A stretch of DNA of 64,000 nt from Candidatus Thiodiazotropha endoloripes (GTDB lineage Bacteria > Pseudomonadota > Gammaproteobacteria > Chromatiales > Chromatiaceae). The position numbers and the translations under genes are program-made. This document shows positions 8,255 through 16,394 of the stretch, in pieces; position 1 is the stretch's first letter, and every line of letters begins with the position of its first letter. Below the pieces are notes generated by a model that was not told the DNA's origin, did not search any database, and saw only the letters and a list, made by a program, of their open reading frames with translations. The stretch is taken from NCBI RefSeq assembly GCF_001708965.1, contig NZ_LVJW01000006.1:1591970-1655969 (forward strand). Direction: 5' to 3'.

Positions 8255-8947
8255 ATGGGTAAAAAAAGCTGGTATCTTTCTATTGCGCTGCTCTTCACGA
8301 GCCTGTTTGCAGCGCATTCACAAGCTGCTCTGATCGATCAGGGTGGTGGACTGATCTATGATACCGTGCTGGACGTCACCTGGCTTCAGGACGCTTCCTC
8401 CTACAAGGTCACCTATGAAAATGGTGAGCAGGATGCAGGTAAGCTGAACTACAATGACGCCTCTGCCTGGGTCGATAGCCTGGTCTATGAGGATACGGTT
8501 CGTGGCGTTGTATATGATGATTGGCGTCTGCCCACCACCTTTACACCCAGTGATGGGACCTGGTACGACGAAACCGGCCTGAGCAGTGAGTTGGCCTTTA
8601 TGTACTATGTCAATCTGGGCTATCCGGCGATCATCGCCGAGGCAGGGCAGGATCCTGCAGAGATACCCAATCCGACCTCCAGCAACTACAACCCCTTTCA
8701 AAATCTGCAATACCGGGGTTACTGGTCTGAAACCACCGTGGCCGGCAACGATCAGATGGCCTACTTCCTGCACTTTCACCTGGGTATTCAGGGTGCAACC
8801 AGTGTAGATGGGGATGAGCTGCGTGTCTGGGCGGTCAGGGATGGCAATGTCACTGCCGTACCGGCACCTCCTGCACTGCTGCTGTTACTCTCCGGTCTGG
8901 TGATGATGAGGTTCTTCAAGCGCGACAAAACCATGGCCGAGTCGTAG
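8255..8947 (+). CDS. DUF1566/Lcl-type protein with PEP-CTERM-like sorting signal
   Basis: An exported protein of 230 residues with a signal peptide ending near SQAA (about residue 24). The body resembles the DUF1566 (Lcl C-terminal) fold: DVTWLQDA near the start, NYNDASAWVDSL, DDWRLPT and a final LRVWAVRDG. The last 30 residues are AVPAPPALLLLLSGLVMM followed by RFFKRDK. This is a proline motif, a membrane helix and basic residues, the layout of PEP-CTERM/VPxPA signals handled by an exosortase. The protein is probably sorted to the cell surface or released matrix. No exosortase gene is in the window. The gene stands alone between a sigma-54-like promoter and a strong terminator. Confidence 0.85.
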   Translation: MGKKSWYLSIALLFTSLFAAHSQAALIDQGGGLIYDTVLDVTWLQDASSYKVTYENGEQDAGKLNYNDASAWVDSLVYEDTVRGVVYDDWRLPTTFTPSDGTWYDETGLSSELAFMYYVNLGYPAIIAEAGQDPAEIPNPTSSNYNPFQNLQYRGYWSETTVAGNDQMAYFLHFHLGIQGATSVDGDELRVWAVRDGNVTAVPAPPALLLLLSGLVMMRFFKRDKTMAES

Positions 8948-8978
8948 TTTCTCAACACTCCACAGAGTTAGGATGATT

Positions 8979-9009
8979 GCGCCCTGTTCTGCAGGGCGCT
9001 TTTTTTTTT
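8979..9009 (+). terminator. Rho-independent terminator
   Basis: GCGCCCTG and CAGGGCGC form an 8-bp GC-rich stem with a TTCTG loop, followed by ten T residues. It ends the PEP-CTERM gene. Confidence 0.92.
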
Positions 9010-9109
9010 GCAGAGTGCCGATGGAGTCTGTTGGCCACTGAAAATAGAGCGATCGGCTCTCAATCGGCTGTGCCTGATGTGGGTGTTGCGGGTAAGTCGA
9101 GGTGTGAGA

Positions 9110-9186
9110 TGGCGCGCCCGACAGGATTTGAACCTGTGACCCCCGCCTTCGGAGGGCGGTACTCTATCCAGCTGAGCTACGGGCGC
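9110..9186 (-). tRNA. tRNA-Arg (anticodon CCG)
   Basis: Read on the minus strand, the acceptor arms GCGCCCG and CGGGCGC pair perfectly. The D-arm AGCTCAGCTGGATAGAG follows, the anticodon arm CCGCC-CTCCGAA-GGCGG places CCG in the loop, and the T-arm ACAGG-TTCAAAT-CCTGT follows. The CCA end is encoded. It reads CGG arginine codons. Confidence 0.95.
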
Positions 9187-9409
9187 TGAGGTGCTGCAAC
9201 TCTCCGCAGCGCGGTGATTACAGCGATGCGTAGTTTAGCCCTCCCGGGAGGTGTCGTCCAACCCTGTTCGCTCTTTTTTTCATCCACGGGTATAATCGCC
9301 GGGTTTTTCGGAATGCCCATTGTTAACAGGCCCTAATAGGCCATGCTCAGGGCTTGAAGCAAGTCCATGAACAAGGCGTGCGGCGCAATCGATTGAAATA
9401 CGGAGGATT

Positions 9410-9946
9410 ATGCCCGTGAGTATCCATGTTGTAACTAAGTCTGGTGTGTTGACAGGTGTGGCTGTCGCATCGCTGCTGGTTTCTGCCCAGCTTTTCGCAG
9501 AAGAGCGTCCAGAGGTTCTGGAACGAATTGCCCCGATCGGCAAGGTGGCTGTTGAAGGTGCCGCAAAGCCTGCTGAGGCTGCGCCTGCAGCGGCTGCCGA
9601 GAGTGCGCCTGCCGCCACAGAAACAGCGGCCGCGCCGGCCGCCGAGGCCGCCCCGGCTGAAGAAGCTGCACCTGCTGCTGCTCCGGCTGCACCAACTGGT
9701 GATGCGCTGGCCGTCGCCACCACCTCCGGTTGCATGGCCTGTCACCAGGTCGAGACCAAGGTGGTCGGTCCAGCCTATAAAGAGGTAGCCGCTAAATACA
9801 AAGGTGACGCTGGAGCGGTTGATACGCTGGTCGCGAAAGTCAAGGCCGGTGGTGTCGGTACCTGGGGACAGATTCCCATGCCGCCCAACGCCCATGTCTC
9901 GGATGAGAACATCCGCGTCGTTGTGGAGTGGATCCTGAGTATGTGA
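9410..9946 (+). CDS. Cytochrome c5-type monohaem cytochrome with Ala/Pro-rich linker
   Basis: A protein of 178 residues with an N-terminal membrane anchor or signal (about 11-30). The segment ERIAPIGKVAVEG is typical of the cytochrome c5 family. About 50 residues almost entirely of Ala, Pro and Glu form a flexible arm, and the class I haem domain has CMACH (Cys108, Cys111, His112) and a likely Met ligand in IPMPPN. The long linker suggests a tethered electron shuttle between inner-membrane complexes. GGAGG lies only 3 nt before the ATG, so a GTG two codons downstream (9416) may be the true start. Highly Ala-rich open frames on the opposite strand are shadows of the linker. Confidence 0.87.
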   Translation: MPVSIHVVTKSGVLTGVAVASLLVSAQLFAEERPEVLERIAPIGKVAVEGAAKPAEAAPAAAAESAPAATETAAAPAAEAAPAEEAAPAAAPAAPTGDALAVATTSGCMACHQVETKVVGPAYKEVAAKYKGDAGAVDTLVAKVKAGGVGTWGQIPMPPNAHVSDENIRVVVEWILSM

Positions 9947-9955
9947 TGAAAGCGT

Positions 9956-9983
9956 CCGGCAGCCACAGTTGTGTGGTTGTCGG
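9956..9983. terminator. Hairpin between convergent genes
   Basis: CCGGCAGCCACA and TGTGGTTGTCGG pair with one mismatch around a short loop, placed between the cytochrome stop and the rep stop. No T run follows on the plus strand. Confidence 0.45.
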
Positions 9984-9988
9984 GCAGT

Positions 9989-11992
9989 TCAACTGAGCAT
10001 CGATTTCAGATTGGCCAGATGGGCCGATCCCCGCGCCTGCTGCTCCTCCTTGCTGAGCTTGTTGCCTCGGCCCTCCCAAACCAGGTCCTCTTCCGGTAGC
10101 TCCTGCAGAAAGCGGCTCGGCTCTCCGGCAACCATTTCACCGAAACGTTTGCGTTTACTGGCATAGCTCATGGTCAGGGTGCGTTGCGCCCGGGTGATGC
10201 CCACGTAGGCCAGCCTGCGCTCCTCTTCGATGTTGTCCTCTTCGATGCTGCTGCGATGGGGTAGCAACTCCTCCTCCATGCCGACCAGGAAAACATGGGG
10301 GAACTCCAGTCCTTTGGCCGCGTGCAGGGTCATCAGGTGGACCTGATCCTGTTCGCCTTCATCCTCCTGACGCTGCAGCATGTCCATCAGCGTCAGATGG
10401 TTGACCATCTCCGCCAGGGTCTTCTCCTGCAGTTCACCATGCTGTAGGGCTTTCAACCAGTCCATCAGATCGGTGACATTCTCCATCCGTGCCTCGGCGA
10501 TGCCGTCACTGCTGGCATTCTCTTTCAGCCAGCCCAGGTAGTCGATCTCTTCGATCAGGGCGCGGAAGGCCGCTGCCGGATCCGAGTCAGCCTTTTGCGC
10601 ATGGTGTTGGATCAGTTGGGAAAAGTGCTGCAGGCGCTCATAGGGGCGACTGCTGAGCAGGCTCTTCAGACCAATCTCTTCGCAAGCGGGCAGCAAGGCG
10701 CTGCCACGCTGCTGGGCATACTCGGCAAGTTTCTCCAGGGTGGTCGGACCGATCTCCCGGCGCGGGGTGTTGACGATGCGCAAAAAGGCGCTGTCATCGG
10801 TGGGATTGGCCAGCAGTCGCAGATAGGCCATGCCGTCTTTGACTTCGGTGCGGGAGAAGAAAGAGGTACCGCCACTGAGAAAATAGGCAATGTTATGGCT
10901 GCGCAGGGCCTTCTCGAACAGTTTCGCCTGATGATTACCCCGGTAGAGAATGGCGCAATCCCGGTTGTTGACCTTGGCGGTGAACTTCAGGTGGATGATT
11001 TCCGATACCACCCGCTCTGCCTCCTGGGCCTCATTGGGGCAGACCAGGACTCGCAACTCCGGGCCAAGGCCGAGCTCACTCCAGAGCTTCTTTTCAAACA
11101 CATGGGGGTTCTTGCTGATCAGCTGGTTGGCAGATCTGAGGATGCGGCCACTGGAGCGATAGTTCTGCTCCAGCTTGATCAGTTTCAGGGTTGGGAAATC
11201 GGCCTGCAGACGGGCCAGGTTTTCCGGCCGGGCGCCTCGCCAGGCATAGATCGATTGATCGTCGTCCCCCACCACGGTGAACGCAGCCCTTACCCCGGCC
11301 AACAGTTTGACCAGCTCATATTGGGCCTGATTGGTGTCCTGGTACTCATCCACCAGCAGATAGCGGATCCGGTCCTGCCACTGATCGAGTACCTGGGGAT
11401 GGCTGCGAAACAGACTTACCGGCAGTAGGATCAGGTCGTCGAAATCGACCGCGTTGAAGGCCTTCAGACTGCGCTGATAGGCCGCGTAGAGAAGTGCCTG
11501 CCCCTGTTGCAGATCGTTTTCCGCCTGCTGCAGGGCCTGCTCCGGAGTGATCAGGTCGTTTTTCCAGGCGGATATGGTCCACTGGGCGGCGTTCACCACC
11601 GAGTCGTCCCCCAGGTTCTGTTTGCGTAACAGATCCTTAAGCAGTCCGGCGCTGTCCTGTTGGTCAAAGATCGAGAAGCCCGACCGATAGCCCAACCTCT
11701 TCAGCTCCTGACGGACGATGTTCAATCCCAGATTGTGAAAGGTGGAGATTCGCGGAAGTTGCTGTTGATGATCACCCAGAGTTTTGGCGACCCGCGCTTT
11801 CATCTCCCGGGCCGCCTTGTTGGTGAAGGTGACCGCGGTGATCTGCTGCGGGTTGAGTCCGCAGCGCTTGATCAGGTAGCTGATCTTGGCGGTGATGACC
11901 CGGGTTTTTCCGCTGCCGGCCCCCGCCAATACCAGTAGCGGTGTGTCGATATAGTTGACCGCTTGCTGTTGTCTTGGGTTGAGGTCGGACAT
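9989..11992 (-). CDS. rep: ATP-dependent DNA helicase Rep
   Basis: A superfamily 1A 3'-5' helicase of 667 residues that helps replication forks past bound proteins. Visible motifs are the Q-motif LNPRQQQAV, Walker A AGAGSGKT (near 22-29), Ia TFTNKAAREM, Walker B LLVDEYQDTN, motif III VVGDDDQSIYAWRGA, motif IV QNYRSSGRI, motif V LMTLHAAKGLEF and motif VI YVGITRAQR. Length and the NYIDTPLLVLAGAGS start fit Rep better than UvrD (about 720 residues). It is a single gene, convergent with the cytochrome gene and divergent from the LOG-family gene. Confidence 0.95.
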   Translation of the reverse strand: MSDLNPRQQQAVNYIDTPLLVLAGAGSGKTRVITAKISYLIKRCGLNPQQITAVTFTNKAAREMKARVAKTLGDHQQQLPRISTFHNLGLNIVRQELKRLGYRSGFSIFDQQDSAGLLKDLLRKQNLGDDSVVNAAQWTISAWKNDLITPEQALQQAENDLQQGQALLYAAYQRSLKAFNAVDFDDLILLPVSLFRSHPQVLDQWQDRIRYLLVDEYQDTNQAQYELVKLLAGVRAAFTVVGDDDQSIYAWRGARPENLARLQADFPTLKLIKLEQNYRSSGRILRSANQLISKNPHVFEKKLWSELGLGPELRVLVCPNEAQEAERVVSEIIHLKFTAKVNNRDCAILYRGNHQAKLFEKALRSHNIAYFLSGGTSFFSRTEVKDGMAYLRLLANPTDDSAFLRIVNTPRREIGPTTLEKLAEYAQQRGSALLPACEEIGLKSLLSSRPYERLQHFSQLIQHHAQKADSDPAAAFRALIEEIDYLGWLKENASSDGIAEARMENVTDLMDWLKALQHGELQEKTLAEMVNHLTLMDMLQRQEDEGEQDQVHLMTLHAAKGLEFPHVFLVGMEEELLPHRSSIEEDNIEEERRLAYVGITRAQRTLTMSYASKRKRFGEMVAGEPSRFLQELPEEDLVWEGRGNKLSKEEQQARGSAHLANLKSMLS

Positions 11993-12156
11993 TTAACGGT
12001 GGTCTTTACGGCTGCTGGACAGAGGCGAAAGGGTACGCAGTGGCGTTATCGATTTCAACACTGGCGTCAATGCCTGATATGATGGGTAGGGCAGGGCTGG
12101 TTTCGGCAAACTGCGATAAAGAGCCCTGTAAGCGTCCAGAAAAAAGAAGAGATTTC

Positions 12157-12879
12157 ATGGTAATAACACAAGACAGACGCCGCAATCCCCGGGGTGGCGC
12201 AGAGGGTCAGCTGACCCGTGAATCCTGGCGTGTTTTTCAGATCATGGCCGAATTTGTCGAGGGTTTCGAGCAGCTGGCTCAGATCAGCCCTTCGGTGAGT
12301 TTTTTCGGCTCGGCAAGAACGCCACGGGACCATCCTCACTACGCCCTGGCGGAAGAGATTGCCCGGTTGCTCTCCGACAGTGGATTCTCCGTGGTCAGCG
12401 GTGGAGGGCCCGGCATCATGGAGGCCGCCAACAAGGGGGCCTTTGAGGGGAAGTCCACCAGCATCGGGCTGAATATCCAGCTGCCGATGGAGCAGTCCGG
12501 TAATCCCTATCAGGATATCTCGCTCAACTTCCGTCACTTTTTTGCCCGCAAGGTGATGTTCGTCAAGCACGCCTCTGCCTATGTGGTGCTGCCGGGCGGG
12601 TTTGGAACCCTGGATGAGATGGCTGAGATCCTGACCCTTGTGCAGACCGGCAAAACCCGTAAGATCCCGATCATCCTGGTGGATGGCAAGTTCTGGGGTG
12701 GGCTGCTGGATTGGTTTCGCGATACGCTCTGCCCCGCCGGCACCATCGACCAGGAAGACCTGGATCTGGTGCAGGTCTGCGAACAGCCGCAACAGGTTGT
12801 GGATGCCATCTTCAACCACTACGAAACACGACGCTTCGAGCCCTCTCCTGCGGAGCAGGAGATACTGCTTGAGCTGTAA
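12157..12879 (+). CDS. LOG-family protein (TIGR00730-type Rossmann fold)
   Basis: A cytoplasmic protein of 240 residues with the two signatures of the LOG/lysine-decarboxylase-like fold: VVSGGGPGIMEAANKGA and PGGFGTLDEMAE. Proteins of this family cleave nucleoside 5'-monophosphates to base plus ribose 5-phosphate (cytokinin-activating type, or PpnN-type in nucleotide turnover). The catalytic Arg and Glu context (RKVMFVKHA, PGGFGTLDE) is intact. ATG at 12157 is chosen since AAGAGA precedes it and the upstream extension to 12040 shows no conservation-like features. The next gene starts 22 nt downstream. Confidence 0.85.
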   Translation: MVITQDRRRNPRGGAEGQLTRESWRVFQIMAEFVEGFEQLAQISPSVSFFGSARTPRDHPHYALAEEIARLLSDSGFSVVSGGGPGIMEAANKGAFEGKSTSIGLNIQLPMEQSGNPYQDISLNFRHFFARKVMFVKHASAYVVLPGGFGTLDEMAEILTLVQTGKTRKIPIILVDGKFWGGLLDWFRDTLCPAGTIDQEDLDLVQVCEQPQQVVDAIFNHYETRRFEPSPAEQEILLEL

Positions 12880-12901
12880 TAATCTCCCATGGAGGGAGGA
12901 C

Positions 12902-13249
12902 ATGATGAACAAGCTGAATCTCCTGGTCAAAGCCCTGTTGAGTGTCGCGCTGCTCTCTGGTCTGCCGCTCTACGCTGAGGATCAGGCAGTACCTGAGCCA
13001 CCGGAGCTGCCCCTGCCCGAGGTGATCGTCGACGGTGAAGTGATCGAGCCCGATATCACCATCATCAAACGGGATGAGGGTACGATTACCGAATACCGGG
13101 TCAATGGCCAGCTCTATATGGTGAAGATTCAGCCGGACAACGGGCCTGCCTACTACATGAGCGACCGGGATGGGGATGGGGAGTTCGATTCCCGCTCCAA
13201 CGACCCGACCGATATTTCCGTACCCCAATGGATACTGCTGCGCTGGTGA
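12902..13249 (+). CDS. DUF2782 family exported protein
   Basis: A protein of 115 residues with a signal peptide (cleavage near LYAE, about residue 25) and a Pro/Glu-rich start. A compact domain containing ITIIKRDEGTITEYRVNGQL and a C-terminal PQWILLRW fits DUF2782. The function is unknown; this family is common in Gammaproteobacteria, often near DNA polymerase I. GGAGGGAGGA directly precedes two adjacent ATG codons, so the second (12905) may be used. The TRAP small subunit gene starts 10 nt downstream, suggesting co-transcription. Confidence 0.8.
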   Translation: MMNKLNLLVKALLSVALLSGLPLYAEDQAVPEPPELPLPEVIVDGEVIEPDITIIKRDEGTITEYRVNGQLYMVKIQPDNGPAYYMSDRDGDGEFDSRSNDPTDISVPQWILLRW

Positions 13250-13259
13250 TCGGGGTTTG

Positions 13260-13805
13260 ATGAGTCATTTTCTAGCAACCATCGAAAAATTTGCCCGGGG
13301 ATTCGACCAGATCAATGAAAGACTGGGGCAGGCGATATCCTGGTTGAGCCTGTTGATGGTGCTGGTTACGGTGGCCGTGGTGGTACTGCGCTACGTTTTT
13401 CAGCTTGGCTGGATCTGGTTGCAGGAGTCGGTCACCTTCATGCATGCGGCCCTGTTTCTGGTGGGGGCCGCCTACACCCTCAAGCACGAAGGTCATGTGC
13501 GGGTCGATATCATCTACCGCAAGTTCTCCGAGCGAGGCCGGGCCTGGGTCGATCTGATCGGTACCCTGACCCTGCTGCTGCCGGTCTGTCTGTTCATTTT
13601 CTATATCAGCTGGGACTACGTGGCCAAATCCTGGGCGCTCTTTGAGGGCTCCAGGGAGGTCGGCGGGCTGGAGGGTGTGTTTCTGCTGAAGAGTCTGATC
13701 CTGGTGATGGCGGTGTTACTGGTGCTGCAGGGGATCTCCCTGGCGGTACGCAGTCTGAGTCAGCTCCTGGGGCAGGGGGAAGCCCCTGCCGAAGGTGACG
13801 GGTGA
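13260..13805 (+). CDS. TRAP transporter small permease (DctQ-type)
   Basis: An inner-membrane protein of 181 residues with four hydrophobic segments (about residues 24-46, 58-76, 95-116 and 138-160). The DctQ-family signature is around WIWLQESVTFMHAALFLVGA and KHEGHVRVDI. It partners with the large permease just downstream, whose ATG overlaps this stop codon (TGATG). TRAP systems import organic acids with a periplasmic binding protein, using the Na+ or H+ gradient. No binding protein gene is adjacent. Confidence 0.92.
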   Translation: MSHFLATIEKFARGFDQINERLGQAISWLSLLMVLVTVAVVVLRYVFQLGWIWLQESVTFMHAALFLVGAAYTLKHEGHVRVDIIYRKFSERGRAWVDLIGTLTLLLPVCLFIFYISWDYVAKSWALFEGSREVGGLEGVFLLKSLILVMAVLLVLQGISLAVRSLSQLLGQGEAPAEGDG

Positions 13806-15184
13806 TGGCTGAATATCTTCCTCTGGTTCTGTTCCTGCTGGTCTGCCTGGTGCTGCTGTTCGGCTACCCGGTGGCTTTCTCCCTGGGCGGCACCTCGCTG
13901 GCCTTTGCCTGGCTGGGGACCTATACCGGACACTTCGATGATGCCTTTCTGCAGGCGCTGCCGAATCGGCTCTACGGCATCATGACCAATGAGACTTTGA
14001 TCGCGGTGCCCCTGTTCGTCTTCATGGGAGTGATGTTGGAGCGCTCCAGGGTGGCGGAGAATCTGCTCGATACCATGGCCAGTCTGTTTGGTACGCTGCG
14101 TGGTGGGCTCGGTATCTCGGTAACCATCGTCGGTATGCTGCTGGCCGCCAGTACCGGTATCGTCGGTGCGACAGTGGTGACTATGGGGCTGCTGTCACTG
14201 CCGACCATGCTCAAGCGTAATTATGATCCGGCCATCTCCTGTGGGGTGATCTGCGCTGCCGGCACCCTCGGCCAGATCATTCCCCCATCGATCATACTGG
14301 TACTGCTCGGGGATGTACTCTCGGCGGCTTATCAGCAGGCCCAGCTCGACATGGGGATCTTTTCACCGGACACGGTCTCGGTCGGCGATCTGTTTGTCGG
14401 TGCACTGCTGCCAGGGCTGATGCTGGTGCTGCTCTACCTGCTCTATATTATTTTCGTCGCCGTGGTGAAGCCGGCATCGGTGCCGGCGATCCCTGTCGAT
14501 GAGAAGCTGGAGAAGGGAGCCTTGCTGACCAAGACATTGAAAGTCCTGCTGCCACCGCTGTTGTTGATCGTTGCCGTGCTCGGCTCGATTCTTGGTGGTC
14601 TGGCGACGCCAACCGAAGCCGCTTCGGTGGGTGCGATCGGCGCCATGCTACTGGCCTTCAGTCAAAGGCAACTCAATCTGAAAACCCTCAAAGAGGTGGT
14701 TACCGGCACAACCAAAGTCACCAGCATGGTGTTCATGATCTTCATCGGCGCCTCACTCTTCTCCTTGGTGTTTCGTGGTTTCGGTGGCGATGAGGTGGTG
14801 ACCGAGTTGCTGACCGATCTGCCGGGTGGAGTGGTCGGTGCGATGGTCGTGGTGATGCTGGTGATGTTCCTGCTGGGGTTTATCCTCGACTTCATCGAGA
14901 TCACCTTTGTGGTGGTGCCGATCGTTGGGCCAATCCTGTTGGCGATGGGATTGGATCCGGTCTGGCTTGGGGTGATGATCGCCATCAATCTGCAGACCTC
15001 GTTTCTCACCCCGCCTTTCGGTTTCGCTCTGTTCTATCTGCGTGGTGTGGCGCCAAAGCAGATCTCCACCACGGCCATCTATCGCGGCGTGGCACCGTTC
15101 ATTGTCATTCAGCTGCTGATGCTCGGCCTGTTGGCCTACTGGCCGCAATTGGCTACCTGGCTGCCGGACGTGGTCTACGGCTGA
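13805..15184 (+). CDS. TRAP transporter large permease (DctM-type)
   Basis: An inner-membrane protein of 459 residues with 11-13 predicted hydrophobic segments. Family motifs include PLFVFMGVMLERS, the GxxLAASTGIVGATVVTMG stretch, CAAGTLGQIIPPSI, ATPTEAASVGAIGA and the C-terminal LQTSFLTPPFGFALFYLRG. It forms the transport core with the DctQ subunit. The longer extracytoplasmic stretch after LLGDVLSAAYQQAQ (about residues 172-198) is typical of the larger-loop DctM subgroup. ATG at 13805 is preferred over a GTG one codon earlier. The substrate is unknown since the binding protein is missing locally. Confidence 0.94.
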   Translation: MAEYLPLVLFLLVCLVLLFGYPVAFSLGGTSLAFAWLGTYTGHFDDAFLQALPNRLYGIMTNETLIAVPLFVFMGVMLERSRVAENLLDTMASLFGTLRGGLGISVTIVGMLLAASTGIVGATVVTMGLLSLPTMLKRNYDPAISCGVICAAGTLGQIIPPSIILVLLGDVLSAAYQQAQLDMGIFSPDTVSVGDLFVGALLPGLMLVLLYLLYIIFVAVVKPASVPAIPVDEKLEKGALLTKTLKVLLPPLLLIVAVLGSILGGLATPTEAASVGAIGAMLLAFSQRQLNLKTLKEVVTGTTKVTSMVFMIFIGASLFSLVFRGFGGDEVVTELLTDLPGGVVGAMVVVMLVMFLLGFILDFIEITFVVVPIVGPILLAMGLDPVWLGVMIAINLQTSFLTPPFGFALFYLRGVAPKQISTTAIYRGVAPFIVIQLLMLGLLAYWPQLATWLPDVVYG

Positions 15185-15247
15185 GGCAGAACTGATCATC
15201 AAAACATCTTATTGAATTGCTCAATTAATTACTTGTGAGGCGTGATT

Positions 15248-15553
15248 ATGGGTTTTGAAAGAATCATGGGGCTGAATGTCACGGATGATGAGGCGTATCA
15301 AAAGTATCGTGAGGAGATGGAGCCGATATTGAACTCAATCGGCGCCGCCTTCGGTTACGATTTCAAGATTGCTGAAGTGTTACGTTCAAAAACCGATCAA
15401 CCGATCAACCGGGTCTTTACCATCGATTTTCCAAATCGAGCAGTGATGCAAGCGTTCTTTGAACGGCCTGACTACCTGGCGATCAAGCAGCGCCATCTGG
15501 ATGGTGCGATCAACAGTAAAACGGTGATTGCCCTGCATGAGACGGATGCGTGA
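15248..15553 (+). CDS. DUF1330 family protein
   Basis: A small cytoplasmic protein of 101 residues with the ferredoxin-like alpha/beta pattern of DUF1330: DEAYQKYREEMEPIL, then VFTIDFPNRAVMQAFFERPDY and KQRHLDGAINSKTVIAL. The biochemical role of the family is unknown; it is related to dimeric alpha-beta barrel proteins. GAGG lies 7 nt before the chosen ATG. It stands 63 nt after the TRAP genes and could be in their transcript. Confidence 0.8.
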   Translation: MGFERIMGLNVTDDEAYQKYREEMEPILNSIGAAFGYDFKIAEVLRSKTDQPINRVFTIDFPNRAVMQAFFERPDYLAIKQRHLDGAINSKTVIALHETDA

Positions 15554-15959
15554 ACCGATCGTTCGCTCCCTTGTGAATTTATTAATCACTGCAGGATTAA
15601 TTTCAGAGTTTTCCTGATAATCACGTTAGACTCATGCACTGACTAGATACTTGGTGAATGAGTCCGAGGATTGAATGGATTTCTTGTTTCGTGCTTCTGA
15701 TCCAGCCTGTGTTGGAATGATGGTGAGCATTCGTTGCTGGATTATTTAACTGCAAATAAACACGAATCATAGTGGCTACAAATGTTGCATCGATGTCCAA
15801 TTGAATTGTCATCCTTGCCTGCCGGATTGACAGTTATGTCATAAACCGGTGTTACAATTTTATCTCCAGATCCTGAGAATCCTGAATGACTACCATCATG
15901 GGCTCCTGATTCATCAGTCAGGGGATCCTTCTTCTTATTGCAAAGAGGCCGGCACAAAA
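15554..15959. other. Intergenic region
   Basis: AT-rich and without a recognisable gene. It presumably holds the promoter of the Met-rich gene at 15960, but no boxes could be placed with confidence. Confidence 0.4.
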
Positions 15960-16394
15960 ATGAATATCAAGGACAAAAAGATCAACTGGGGTGTGGTCAG
16001 TGTGGTGATCGGTTCCTGGCTCGGTGCAATGATCATGTTGTTGGTGATGTATGACATGATGCTATCCATGCGGGCCATGCGTGGTCACATGGGGGATATG
16101 TCTCACGATATGCGTGAGATGAAGGTCAGTATGAATGGCATGGGGGAGAAGATATCCCTGATGTCCAAGGATATGAAAATCATGAGCCATGAGTTTGTCG
16201 AAGTGGATCAACATATGTCGGATATGTACAAACTGATGGCGGATGATCTGGATGCCATGCGCCAGAGCATGCAGGTGATGACGCCATCGGTTGCTACCAT
16301 GGGGCCAACCATGAATCGCATGGGCAGCGATATGAACCGGGGTGTCGACTCCTTTACCAGTCCCGGTAACTATATGTGGAATATGATGCGTTGA
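15960..16394 (+). CDS. Methionine-rich membrane-anchored coiled-coil protein
   Basis: A protein of 144 residues with about 30 methionines. One membrane helix (about residues 12-32, VVSVVIGSWLGAMIMLLVMY) is followed by a long helical region of MxxM repeats that reads like a heptad coiled coil (residues 35-115), then a Pro/Gly-containing tail SPGNYMWNMMR. The helix leaves the coil on the periplasmic or cytoplasmic side; orientation is unclear. I do not recognise the family. Met-rich exported proteins can bind Cu(I), but that is speculation here. ATG at 15960 is chosen because residues upstream of it do not look protein-like. The last 13 codons are the start of the tandem duplication at 16354-17365. 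Confidence 0.6.
   Translation: MNIKDKKINWGVVSVVIGSWLGAMIMLLVMYDMMLSMRAMRGHMGDMSHDMREMKVSMNGMGEKISLMSKDMKIMSHEFVEVDQHMSDMYKLMADDLDAMRQSMQVMTPSVATMGPTMNRMGSDMNRGVDSFTSPGNYMWNMMR

Noticed and set aside
9280-9735. Long Ala- and Gly-rich open frames on the minus strand
   Set aside because: They mirror the GC-rich Ala/Pro/Glu linker of the c5-type cytochrome and have no ribosome site or family motif.
10595-11428. 277-residue plus-strand open frame
   Set aside because: Antisense to rep, with no family features.
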